The notes below the pieces were generated by a model. That model was given only the letters and a program-made list of their open reading frames with translations. It was not told the origin of the DNA and ran no database searches. A DNA stretch of 63,359 nucleotides. It comes from Clostridium lundense DSM 17049 (lineage in GTDB: Bacteria > Bacillota > Clostridia > Clostridiales > Clostridiaceae). The DNA lies in NCBI RefSeq assembly GCF_000619945.1, contig NZ_JHVC01000022.1, forward strand, positions 1 to 63,359, given 5' to 3'. The translations under genes were made by a program, and so were the position numbers. Every line of letters starts with the position of its first letter. Position 1 is the stretch's first letter. This document shows positions 41,804-49,488 of this stretch, one piece after another.

Positions 41804-42256
41804 ATGAAAAAGGTCATTGTATATACCGATGGAGCTTGTAGAGGAAATGGAAAAGAAAATACCATTGGAGCTTATGGTATAGTACTTATGTATAATGGAG
41901 TAAAAAAAGAAATAAAAAAAGCTGTTTTAAATACCACTAATAATATAATGGAATTAACAGCAGTAATAGAAGCTCTATCTGTTCTTAAAGAACCATGTGA
42001 AGTAGAGCTTTATAGTGATTCTGCATATGTAGTAAACGCTATTAACAATAAATGGATAGATTCTTGGTTAAAAAATGGATGGAGAACTTCTTCAAAAGAA
42101 CCCGTCAAAAATAAGGAACTTTGGGAAAGTTTAATAGAAGTGCTAAAAGTTCATAAAGTAAAATTTATAAAGGTTAAAGGACATTCTGATAATGAATATA
42201 ATAATAGATGTGATGCACTTGCCAATGAAGCTATGGACGAAATTTTGGGAAAATAA
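41804..42256 (+). CDS. rnhA: Ribonuclease HI
   Basis: The 150-residue enzyme cuts RNA in RNA-DNA hybrids. The four acidic catalytic residues are in place: D9 (YTDGAC), E50 (NIMELTA), D72 (SDSAYV) and D137 (NRCDALA), together with the basic handle region (WIDSWLKNGWRT) and KVKGHSDN. ATG 41804 is given; TTG 41801 with slightly better spacing from AGGGAGG is possible. It is the type I enzyme, less common in Firmicutes than RNase HII/HIII. Confidence 0.93.
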   Translation: MKKVIVYTDGACRGNGKENTIGAYGIVLMYNGVKKEIKKAVLNTTNNIMELTAVIEALSVLKEPCEVELYSDSAYVVNAINNKWIDSWLKNGWRTSSKEPVKNKELWESLIEVLKVHKVKFIKVKGHSDNEYNNRCDALANEAMDEILGK

Positions 42257-42379
42257 CTTCATTACATAATAAATTCTATTAAGGAATTTATATGAATTTG
42301 TTGGGGAAAGTTCCTTGAGTAAAAAATATTAAATTGCATAATCTATTTATAAGAATAAATTAGGAGAGGTGAATATTTT

Positions 42380-42544
42380 ATGCAAAAGAGGTTTTTAACA
42401 GGGATGATTTTAGGAGCAGCAGCTACCATGTTAGTTCTTCCTGAAATGGATAGAAGTACTCAAAGGAGAATAAAAAGGGCAAATAAGCAAATGAGAAATA
42501 TGGCAGGAGATACTTATGACAATATATTAAGATGGATGAAGTAA
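42380..42544 (+). CDS. Small YtxH-like membrane protein, 54 residues
   Basis: A short gene with a strong ribosome site (GGAGAGGTGAA) and ATG at 42380. The product begins MQKRFLTGMILGAAATMLV, a single membrane segment with a Gly/Ala-rich face, followed by a basic amphipathic tail (RSTQRRIKRANKQMRNMAG...). This is the shape of the YtxH-like small proteins of Firmicutes; function unknown. A terminator lies 27 bases after the stop. Confidence 0.75.
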   Translation: MQKRFLTGMILGAAATMLVLPEMDRSTQRRIKRANKQMRNMAGDTYDNILRWMK

Positions 42545-42570
42545 AAATGAATATATAAATAAAATAATAG

Positions 42571-42605
42571 AAAATGGGCAGATGAGCATAATCTGTCCAT
42601 TTTTG
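42571..42605 (+). terminator. Terminator after the YtxH-like gene
   Basis: AAAATGGGCAGA (42571-42582) pairs with TCTGTCCATTTT (42592-42603) with one G-U pair and a 9-base loop. Confidence 0.8.
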
Positions 42606-42777
42606 GTATATATTCAATTTATTTACGTATTATTTATATTAATTTTGAAAATTTTAATATACATAGTAAAAAATATGTTATAATATATTAAGAATTTATG
42701 AAATAATTATAATGCAATTAAATTTAGTATATATATTTAGTTTACTGTTTGAATTAAAGAGTAAAGGAAGAGTGACT

Positions 42778-44082
42778 ATGGAAATATTGTCTCTAGGTGA
42801 AAAGATAAAAAGAAGAAGAAAAGAATTAAATATGACTTTAAAGGATTTAGCAGGAGAAAGAATTACTCCTGGGCAGATAAGCCTTGTAGAATCAGGAAAA
42901 TCAAATCCAAGTATGGACTTATTAGAATATTTAGCAGGGGCATTGAATACATCAGTAGAGTATTTGATGGAGTCTGAGGAAAGTCAGGCAGAAAAAATAT
43001 GCACCTATTTTGAGACTATAGCAGAATCATATACATTGAATAAGGACCTTTCCTTAGGAGAACAATATATAGAAAAGGCGTTATATTATGCTGAAAAATA
43101 TAATTTGGAATATAGAAAGGCAAGGAACTTATATTTAAGGGGCACAACCTATATGATAAAAGGTGAAATGCCACTAGCTCAACAATTTTTCTTATCTGCC
43201 AATGTAATATTTATAAAGGATAATAAGCACGAAGAAACCATAAATACTTTTGTTAATCTTGGTAAAATAACTTTAGAACTTAAAGCTTATCATTCTTCGT
43301 CTAGTTATTTTCAGCAGGCAGAAAAGGTATATAATGATAATGATATAGGAAATGATTTTTTAATAGGTGAAATATATTATTATATGGCTTATACCAATTT
43401 TAAATTAGAAAATTTAGATAAGGCTATAAATTATTCATTCCTTGCAAAAGAAAAGTTTAAACAAATTAATAATAAAAAAGAGTATGCCAATACCCTTCTT
43501 ATGATTGCTGAACAGTATAGTAAAAAAGGTGATATAGATAATGCTATAAAATATTCTAAAAAGACATTAAATTTGTTTAAAGAGATGGATGATCAGGTAT
43601 ATGTAGCTCAAATTGAAAATAATTTGGGCAAGCTTTTCTATGAATTTGAGAATATAGAAGAGTCTTTTATTCATTTAAATAAAGCTAAGGAATTAAGAAA
43701 AAGCATAAAGGATTCAAAGTTAATAGAAACTTTAGTAAATATTTGTGAAAATTATATAAAGCTAAAAGATGTAGAAAAATCAAAAGCTATTCTTGAAGAA
43801 ATTATAGATAGTATTGAAGATGGAGATCATGAAGCTTTAATTCAATATTATCTTTTAAAATATAGGGTGCATATGCTTGAAGGAGATTTAAAGGAGGCTG
43901 AAGGTACTTTATTATTAGCGTTAAATTTTGTGAGAAACATGGACTACTTGAAGGAAGCGGCAGAAATATCCATTATGATAGGTAAGTTCTATATGGATAA
44001 TGGAAGAGAGAATGAAGCAGCACAGTATTTAAATAATGGTGTTGAGGCATTTAAGAAATTAGGCATATTAAAGGAGTCTTAG
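42778..44082 (+). CDS. XRE-family regulator with TPR repeats
   Basis: The 434-residue protein has an N-terminal HTH_3 domain (~1-65: GEKIKRRRKELNMTLKDLAG ... PGQISLVESGKSNPSM). Tetratricopeptide repeats fill most of the rest (from ~75), with typical A-x-x-Y and Y(Y)-A/N-L-A motifs (LGEQYIEKALYYAEKY, GDIDNAIKYSKKTLNLF, NEAAQYLNNGVEAFKKL). This is the architecture of RRNPP-type regulators, which bind short peptides in the TPR part. No pheromone-precursor gene is seen next to it. ATG 42778 follows AAAGGAAGAGTG; the frame upstream is not used. It is 15 bases ahead of a diverged copy. Confidence 0.88.
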   Translation: MEILSLGEKIKRRRKELNMTLKDLAGERITPGQISLVESGKSNPSMDLLEYLAGALNTSVEYLMESEESQAEKICTYFETIAESYTLNKDLSLGEQYIEKALYYAEKYNLEYRKARNLYLRGTTYMIKGEMPLAQQFFLSANVIFIKDNKHEETINTFVNLGKITLELKAYHSSSSYFQQAEKVYNDNDIGNDFLIGEIYYYMAYTNFKLENLDKAINYSFLAKEKFKQINNKKEYANTLLMIAEQYSKKGDIDNAIKYSKKTLNLFKEMDDQVYVAQIENNLGKLFYEFENIEESFIHLNKAKELRKSIKDSKLIETLVNICENYIKLKDVEKSKAILEEIIDSIEDGDHEALIQYYLLKYRVHMLEGDLKEAEGTLLLALNFVRNMDYLKEAAEISIMIGKFYMDNGRENEAAQYLNNGVEAFKKLGILKES

Positions 44083-44097
44083 GATAGGTGAAGAATT

Positions 44098-45351
44098 ATG
44101 GAGATACTTTCTACAGGCGAGAAAATTAGAAGAGCGAGAATATATAAAGGATATACATTGAAATGTATATGTGAAGATAAAATATCAGTTTCTAAAATGA
44201 GTTGTATAGAGAATAGTAAGGTAATACCAGAAGATTGGATATTAGAATTTATAGCAGAAAAGCTGGATTTAGATATAGATTATTTAAGAAATGATGTAAA
44301 AAGTCAAATCAGAAATAACATAGAAATTCTAAAGAAAAGTAATAAGAAGTCAACTTATGAAGAGGACTTAGAATACAATTTAGCTTTTGCAGAGGAATAT
44401 TGTTACTATGATGAAGCTTTTAAGATAATGCATATGATTTTTAAACATAATATAGATAAAGGGAAGTTTGAGAAACTTCAAATATTAATTCCTAAGTATT
44501 ATGATATTTGTTTAAAATCTAAAGTGTCAGAAAATCAGCTAACATATTATATGGATATAGGAACATACTTATATAATTCTAATGAATATAGTCAAGCTGC
44601 TGGTTATTATAATACTGTAATAGTTGAATCCCAGAAGATAGAGAAAAATGAGGTGCTTGCTAAAGCTACTTTTAATGAGTGTGCATGCTATATTATGATG
44701 GAGGAATATGTAAAAGCTTATGAAATAGCTCAATATCTTATAGGATTAGTAGATTATTTTAAAGATGATATAAAGAAGGCAGACTCATACCGTATGATGG
44801 CTGTATTATCCTTGAAAATGAAAAAAGATTATTTTGAAGATTATGAAGAAAAATCTTATAGTTTATATGGCAAAAATAAAATTTGCAAAGCAAATGCAAT
44901 ATATACTTATGCTGAGGCAATGTTTAATGTAGGACTTAAAGAACAAGGTGTAGAGTATATAAAGAAAGCTTTAAAATGTCATCCGAAAGAAAAAGAGGAA
45001 AGTTTAGCGAGTTTTATGATTACGTGTATCAAGGAGTTAATAAAAAATAATATTATAGATGAAGCAGAAAAAATAAGTGATGAAGCTATAAATTATTCTA
45101 TTGATTTAGATGATATAAAATATATAGAAAAGGCATATCATTGCAAAGCTTTAATTTTAGGAAAAAAGAATGAATTTCAGTCAGAAGAAATGTACATGAA
45201 CTTATCTTTAGATGCCTTAATGAAATTTGGAAGTAAAAAATTAATATATGAAAGATATTTAGAAATGGGCAATATGTATTATAAAATGAATAATACGGGA
45301 GAAGCAATAAAATATTTTAATCTAGCTATAAATTTATCAAAGAAAATTTAA
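44098..45351 (+). CDS. XRE-family regulator with TPR repeats, diverged tandem copy
   Basis: The 417-residue protein shares the layout and opening (MEIL-S-x-GEKI-(K/R)-R) of its neighbour. Its HTH has lost several usual residues: the Q of the recognition helix (GQISLVE in the neighbour) is KMSCIE here, and two Cys occur (LKCICEDKIS). The TPR part (~75-417) is intact (YSQAAGYYNTVIVESQKI; GEAIKYFNLAINLSKKI). The pair may be a duplicated sensor that makes heterodimers, or this copy may no longer bind the same DNA. The ATG follows GATAGGTGAAGAATT. A terminator follows the stop. Confidence 0.85.
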   Translation: MEILSTGEKIRRARIYKGYTLKCICEDKISVSKMSCIENSKVIPEDWILEFIAEKLDLDIDYLRNDVKSQIRNNIEILKKSNKKSTYEEDLEYNLAFAEEYCYYDEAFKIMHMIFKHNIDKGKFEKLQILIPKYYDICLKSKVSENQLTYYMDIGTYLYNSNEYSQAAGYYNTVIVESQKIEKNEVLAKATFNECACYIMMEEYVKAYEIAQYLIGLVDYFKDDIKKADSYRMMAVLSLKMKKDYFEDYEEKSYSLYGKNKICKANAIYTYAEAMFNVGLKEQGVEYIKKALKCHPKEKEESLASFMITCIKELIKNNIIDEAEKISDEAINYSIDLDDIKYIEKAYHCKALILGKKNEFQSEEMYMNLSLDALMKFGSKKLIYERYLEMGNMYYKMNNTGEAIKYFNLAINLSKKI

Positions 45352-45389
45352 TCGAACTAATAAATTTTTATAATAAAATATAAATAAAG

Positions 45390-45420
45390 AAATCCTATAC
45401 TTAAGAAGTGTAGGATTTTT
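45390..45420 (+). terminator. Terminator after the XRE-TPR pair
   Basis: AAATCCTATACTT (45390-45402) and AAGTGTAGGATTT (45406-45418) pair over 13 bases with one G-U pair and a 3-base loop, followed by more T. Confidence 0.85.
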
Positions 45421-45633
45421 TATTTATGATTATATTGTGCAAAATAAATACCTAAATGAAAATAGTTTTAAATTTATTATATAAAAATATAAATGAATTA
45501 ATCAATATGGCCAATAATATATTTATCAAGGTTAAAATTGTACAAAAAAATGGATTGTAGGACGGTAAAATAATTTATTGTTAAATTGCTCTTTAAAGGA
45601 TAAAATTTCTCCAATAATTTAAGTTTTATAGAC
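45421..45633. other. Intergenic stretch upstream of the clpB promoter
   Basis: About 210 AT-rich bases after the terminator; no gene, repeat or RNA element seen. Confidence 0.5.
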
Positions 45634-45650
45634 TTTGACTTTCTTTGACC
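45634..45650 (-). promoter_or_regulatory. CtsR operator
   Basis: On the minus strand GGTCAAAGAAAGTCAAA is an exact fit to the CtsR heptad repeat (RGTCAAA-NAN-RGTCAAA). It overlaps the -35 box of the clpB promoter, so CtsR binding would block transcription, released on heat shock. Confidence 0.88.
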
Positions 45651-45663
45651 AATGTATTAATAT
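45635..45663 (+). promoter_or_regulatory. Sigma-A promoter of clpB
   Basis: TTGACT (45635-45640), a 17-base spacer and TAATAT (45658-45663). The -35 box lies in the CtsR operator. About 110 bases of leader precede the start codon. Confidence 0.78.
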
Positions 45664-45773
45664 ATATTCTATAAAGCATCATCTAACTTAGATATGCCTT
45701 ACATAAGTTAGATATCTACATATGCAAAAGAAAATGCAAAAAGATATAAGATATTAATTGGAGGTGCATATAA

Positions 45774-48380
45774 ATGGATGTAGAAAAATTAACATTAAAG
45801 GTTCAGCAATGTATAAATGACGCTCAACTAGTGGCAGTAAGATATAATCATCAGCAGATAGATATAATTCACCTTTTTTCAGCTTTAATATCACAGGATG
45901 ACGGATTAATTCCAAACATCTTTGGAAAAATGAATATTAGTGTAAGATTATTGAATGAAGAAACAAACAGGGAATTAGATAAGATGCCAAAGGTATTAGG
46001 GGAAGGTGCACAAAGCGGAGGAGTTTATGCAACTAGAAGATTTGAGGAAGTATTTTTAAAGGCAGAGAATATAGCTAAGGATTTCAAAGATTCGTATATA
46101 AGTGTAGAACATGTTATGTTAGCCGTAATGGATGTAGATAAAAGAGGATTAGTAGGAGATATACTTAAAAAATTTAGTATATCAAAGGAAGTTTTTTTAA
46201 ATGTTTTGGCTCAGATTAGAGGAAATCAAAGAGTAGATACTCAAGATCCTGAAGGAACTTATGAAGCTTTAGTTAAGTATGGAAGAAACTTAGTTGAAGA
46301 TGCAAAAAAACATAAACTTGATCCTGTCATAGGAAGAGATGAAGAAATAAGAAGAGTAGTAAGAATACTTTCTAGAAGAACTAAAAACAATCCGGTGCTT
46401 ATAGGAGAACCTGGAGTAGGTAAAACTGCAATAGTGGAAGGATTAGCAGAAAGAATAGTAAGAGGAGATGTACCTGAAGGACTAAAAAATAAAATAATCT
46501 TTTCATTAGATATGGGGGCATTAATTGCAGGTGCTAAATTTAGAGGAGAATTTGAAGAAAGACTTAAGGCGGTTTTAAAAGAAGTACAAAATAGTGATGG
46601 AAGAATAATATTATTTATAGATGAAATTCACACTATAGTAGGAGCAGGAAAAACTGAAGGAGCTATGGATGCAGGAAATCTTATAAAGCCTATGCTTGCT
46701 AGAGGAGAATTACATTGTATAGGTGCTACTACTTTTGATGAATATAGAAAGTATATAGAAAAAGATAAAGCGTTAGAGAGAAGATTCCAACCTGTAATAG
46801 TAGAAGAACCTACAGTAGAAGATAGTATATCTATACTTAGAGGACTTAAGGAAAGATTTGAAATTCATCATGGAGTAAGAATACATGATTCAGCAATAGT
46901 AGCAGCAGCAAAGCTTTCACACAGATATATAACAGACAGATATTTACCTGACAAGGCTATAGATCTTATTGATGAGGCAGGTGCTATGATAAGATCAGAA
47001 ATAGACAGTCTTCCTACAGAGATGGATACGATTAGGAGAAAGATATTTCAGTTAGAAATTGAAAAAGAAGCATTATCCAAGGAAAAAGATATTCAGTCTC
47101 AAGAAAGATTAAAGGGTTTGGAAAAGGAATTAAGTAACTTAAAAGAAAAAGATAAAGAAATGACAGCTAAGTATGAAAAGGAAAAGGGTCAAATAGTAGG
47201 AGTAAGAAATCTAAAAGAAAGATTAGATGAGGTAAGAGGACAGCTAGAAAAGGCAGAAAGAGAATATGATTTAAACAAGGTAGCTGAGTTAAAGTATGGT
47301 GTAATTCCAGGCATAGAAAGTGAAATAAAAGAAAAAGAAGTTTTAATAAATGAAAATCAAGAAGGCAATATGCTTAAAGAAGAAGTGACAGAAAATGAAA
47401 TATCAGAAATTATTTCAAAATGGACTGGAATACCTGTAGCAAAACTTGTGGAAGGTGAAAAAGAAAAACTGCTAAGATTAGAAGAAGAACTATCACAAAG
47501 AGTAATAGGTCAAGAAGAAGCAGTCAGAGCTGTATCTAATGCAGTAATAAGGGCAAGGGCAGGTATGAAGGATCCAAGAAGGCCAATTGGTTCATTCATA
47601 TTTTTAGGTCCAACAGGAGTAGGTAAAACAGAGCTTGCAAAAACTTTGGCAAGAGATCTTTTTGATAGTGAAGAAAATATTATAAGAATTGATATGTCAG
47701 AGTATATGGAAAAGTATTCAGTATCAAGACTTATAGGAGCTCCTCCAGGATATGTAGGATATGAAGAAGGAGGACAATTAACAGAAGCTGTTAGAAGAAA
47801 ACCTTATTCAGTAGTACTTTTTGACGAAATAGAAAAGGCTCATGAGGATGTATTTAACGTATTTCTTCAAATATTAGATGATGGAAGGCTTACAGATAAT
47901 AAAGGTAAAACTGTAGACTTTAAAAACTGTATAATTATAATGACATCTAATATAGGAAGTAGTTATCTTTTAGAAAATACTAGTGAATCAGGTGTAGATG
48001 ATAATATAAGAAATAGAGTAATGAATGAATTAAAGGGTAGATTTAAGCCAGAATTTTTAAATAGACTAGATGATGTCATAATGTTTAAGCCACTGACAAA
48101 TAAAGAAATAACCAAGATAATAGATATATTCTTAAGAGATATAACTAATAGACTAAAGGATAGAAATATTTCTTTAATAGTAACAGAAGCTGCAAAGGAA
48201 CTTATGGCAAAGGAAGGTTATGATCCTGTATATGGGGCTAGACCTCTAAAGAGATATATTGAAAATGCCTTAGAAACAGAAATAGCTAAGAAAATTATAA
48301 AAGGCGATATCTATGAGGGATGTACTGTTGGAGTAGATATGAAAGGTGATAATATAGTCATTGAAAGAGTAAATAAATAG
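45774..48380 (+). CDS. clpB: ATP-dependent chaperone ClpB
   Basis: The 868-residue disaggregase has two N-terminal Clp repeats (~1-145) and AAA-1 (Walker A GEPGVGKT at ~210; Walker B ILFIDEIHT). The coiled-coil middle domain (~405-530, typical of ClpB and absent from ClpC/ClpA in this length) follows, then AAA-2 (Walker A GPTGVGKT at ~612; LFDEIEKAH) and the D2-small end (YDPVYGARPLKRYIE). With DnaK it rescues aggregated protein after heat stress; CtsR control of the promoter fits. The ATG follows TTGGAGGTGCATATAA. The TAG stop is fused to a TAGGGGACAGTTCATGAA repeat. Confidence 0.95.
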   Translation: MDVEKLTLKVQQCINDAQLVAVRYNHQQIDIIHLFSALISQDDGLIPNIFGKMNISVRLLNEETNRELDKMPKVLGEGAQSGGVYATRRFEEVFLKAENIAKDFKDSYISVEHVMLAVMDVDKRGLVGDILKKFSISKEVFLNVLAQIRGNQRVDTQDPEGTYEALVKYGRNLVEDAKKHKLDPVIGRDEEIRRVVRILSRRTKNNPVLIGEPGVGKTAIVEGLAERIVRGDVPEGLKNKIIFSLDMGALIAGAKFRGEFEERLKAVLKEVQNSDGRIILFIDEIHTIVGAGKTEGAMDAGNLIKPMLARGELHCIGATTFDEYRKYIEKDKALERRFQPVIVEEPTVEDSISILRGLKERFEIHHGVRIHDSAIVAAAKLSHRYITDRYLPDKAIDLIDEAGAMIRSEIDSLPTEMDTIRRKIFQLEIEKEALSKEKDIQSQERLKGLEKELSNLKEKDKEMTAKYEKEKGQIVGVRNLKERLDEVRGQLEKAEREYDLNKVAELKYGVIPGIESEIKEKEVLINENQEGNMLKEEVTENEISEIISKWTGIPVAKLVEGEKEKLLRLEEELSQRVIGQEEAVRAVSNAVIRARAGMKDPRRPIGSFIFLGPTGVGKTELAKTLARDLFDSEENIIRIDMSEYMEKYSVSRLIGAPPGYVGYEEGGQLTEAVRRKPYSVVLFDEIEKAHEDVFNVFLQILDDGRLTDNKGKTVDFKNCIIIMTSNIGSSYLLENTSESGVDDNIRNRVMNELKGRFKPEFLNRLDDVIMFKPLTNKEITKIIDIFLRDITNRLKDRNISLIVTEAAKELMAKEGYDPVYGARPLKRYIENALETEIAKKIIKGDIYEGCTVGVDMKGDNIVIERVNK

Positions 48381-48395
48381 GGGACAGTTCATGAA
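48378..48395 (+). repeat. Dispersed repeat copy starting at the clpB stop codon
   Basis: TAGGGGACAGTTCATGAA begins with the TAG stop of clpB, exactly as the first copy does at the 28524 stop. Confidence 0.92.
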
Positions 48396-48431
48396 AAATG
48401 TTTGTATGATGTAGGAAATTAAAGAAAATAT

Positions 48432-48447
48432 GGGGACAGTTCATGAA
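48432..48447 (+). repeat. Second dispersed repeat copy after clpB
   Basis: GGGGACAGTTCATGAA, exact core, 52 bases after the first copy and in the same orientation. Confidence 0.9.
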
Positions 48448-48541
48448 ATTTCCTCATAATTTTAAGAATTAATGAAAAGATAAAGGTTAATCTATATAGT
48501 GTAAGGATATATATTTTAAATTATAAAAGAAGGTGCTTTTT

Positions 48542-49387
48542 ATGAAAAAGTTGTCTTTACACAAAATAATAGTTAATTTCCTTTATCTCTTTTTTTGTAT
48601 TTTTATATTTTCTACTCCTTTTATAGATACTAACATTATTAGTCAAAATGTGTTTAGTGAAAGTAATAAATTAGATAGTAATTCATTAACAGGTGATTCT
48701 GGAGATGGGGTAGCTATTAATTCCACTAACAAACCCAAAGTAGCATTTTTAACTTTTGATGATGGACCATCTCCAAATAATACTAGGCAGATATTAAAGA
48801 TACTTAAAGAAAACAATGTGAAAGCTACTTTCTTTATTGTAGGTGAAAAGGCTGAAGCTAATTCTGAAATATTAAAAGAAATGAGTAGAAGTGGAATGTG
48901 CATTTTGCCACATTGCTATTCCCATAGTTATGAAACAATTTATAACACTCCAGATAGTTACTTTAATGATCTAAATAAGTGTATAGGTGTTATAAAAAGA
49001 ATCACAAAGAAAACTCCACAATCCTATGTTAGAATGCCTGGTGGATCAGATAATTTAGTTTCTAAGCCAGAAAGTTTACGAACAATAAGAAACAGATTAA
49101 ATGCCAAAGGAATAGACTATGTAGATTGGAATGTTAGTTCTGGAGATGCAACAGCAGATACTGTACCTGCTAGTACTATAGAAAATAATATATTTGATCA
49201 ATGCAAAGAAAAGAATTTTGTGGTAATGCTTATGCATGATAGCTACTATAAGAAAACCACAGTGGAATCATTAAATTATACAATAAGATATTTAAAGGAT
49301 AAAGGGTTTCAATTTAAAACATTTGAAGACTTAAATGCTTTTGAACGAGGTACTATGATTAAAACAGGAATAATGAATAGAAGATAA
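48542..49387 (+). CDS. Secreted polysaccharide deacetylase (NodB domain)
   Basis: The 281-residue protein has an N-terminal signal or anchor helix (~12-35), a short Ser/Asn linker and a NodB domain (~75-275). Catalytic motifs are TFDDGP (base and metal Asp), HCYSHSY (the two metal His) and RMPGG, with VDWNVSSGDA and LMHDS later. Such enzymes remove acetyl groups from GlcNAc or MurNAc in peptidoglycan, giving lysozyme resistance. The ATG at 48542 is chosen over GTG 48533, as GAAGGTG is the ribosome site. It is followed by a long bidirectional terminator. Confidence 0.9.
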   Translation: MKKLSLHKIIVNFLYLFFCIFIFSTPFIDTNIISQNVFSESNKLDSNSLTGDSGDGVAINSTNKPKVAFLTFDDGPSPNNTRQILKILKENNVKATFFIVGEKAEANSEILKEMSRSGMCILPHCYSHSYETIYNTPDSYFNDLNKCIGVIKRITKKTPQSYVRMPGGSDNLVSKPESLRTIRNRLNAKGIDYVDWNVSSGDATADTVPASTIENNIFDQCKEKNFVVMLMHDSYYKKTTVESLNYTIRYLKDKGFQFKTFEDLNAFERGTMIKTGIMNRR

Positions 49388-49424
49388 TTTTATTATGGAT
49401 AAATCTATTTTAAAATTATATTAA

Positions 49425-49465
49425 AAACAGTTCTTCAATTTTTAAAATTGAAGAACTGTTTTTAG
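49425..49465. terminator. Strong bidirectional terminator
   Basis: A perfect 20-base-pair palindrome (AAAAACAGTTCTTCAATTTT, 49425-49444, against its complement at 49446-49465) lies between the deacetylase gene and the convergent LTA-synthase-like gene. Confidence 0.88.
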
Positions 49466-49466
49466 C

Positions 49467-49488
49467 AAAAATTCATGAACTGTACCTA
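49467..49488 (-). repeat. Dispersed repeat copy starting at the LTA-synthase-like stop codon
   Basis: On the minus strand TAGGTACAGTTCATGA, then ATTTTTGCTAAAA. It begins with the TAG stop (49488-49486) of the gene and has one change in GGGACAG. The tail matches that of the copies at 28.5 kb, supporting a ~30-base unit. Confidence 0.85.
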
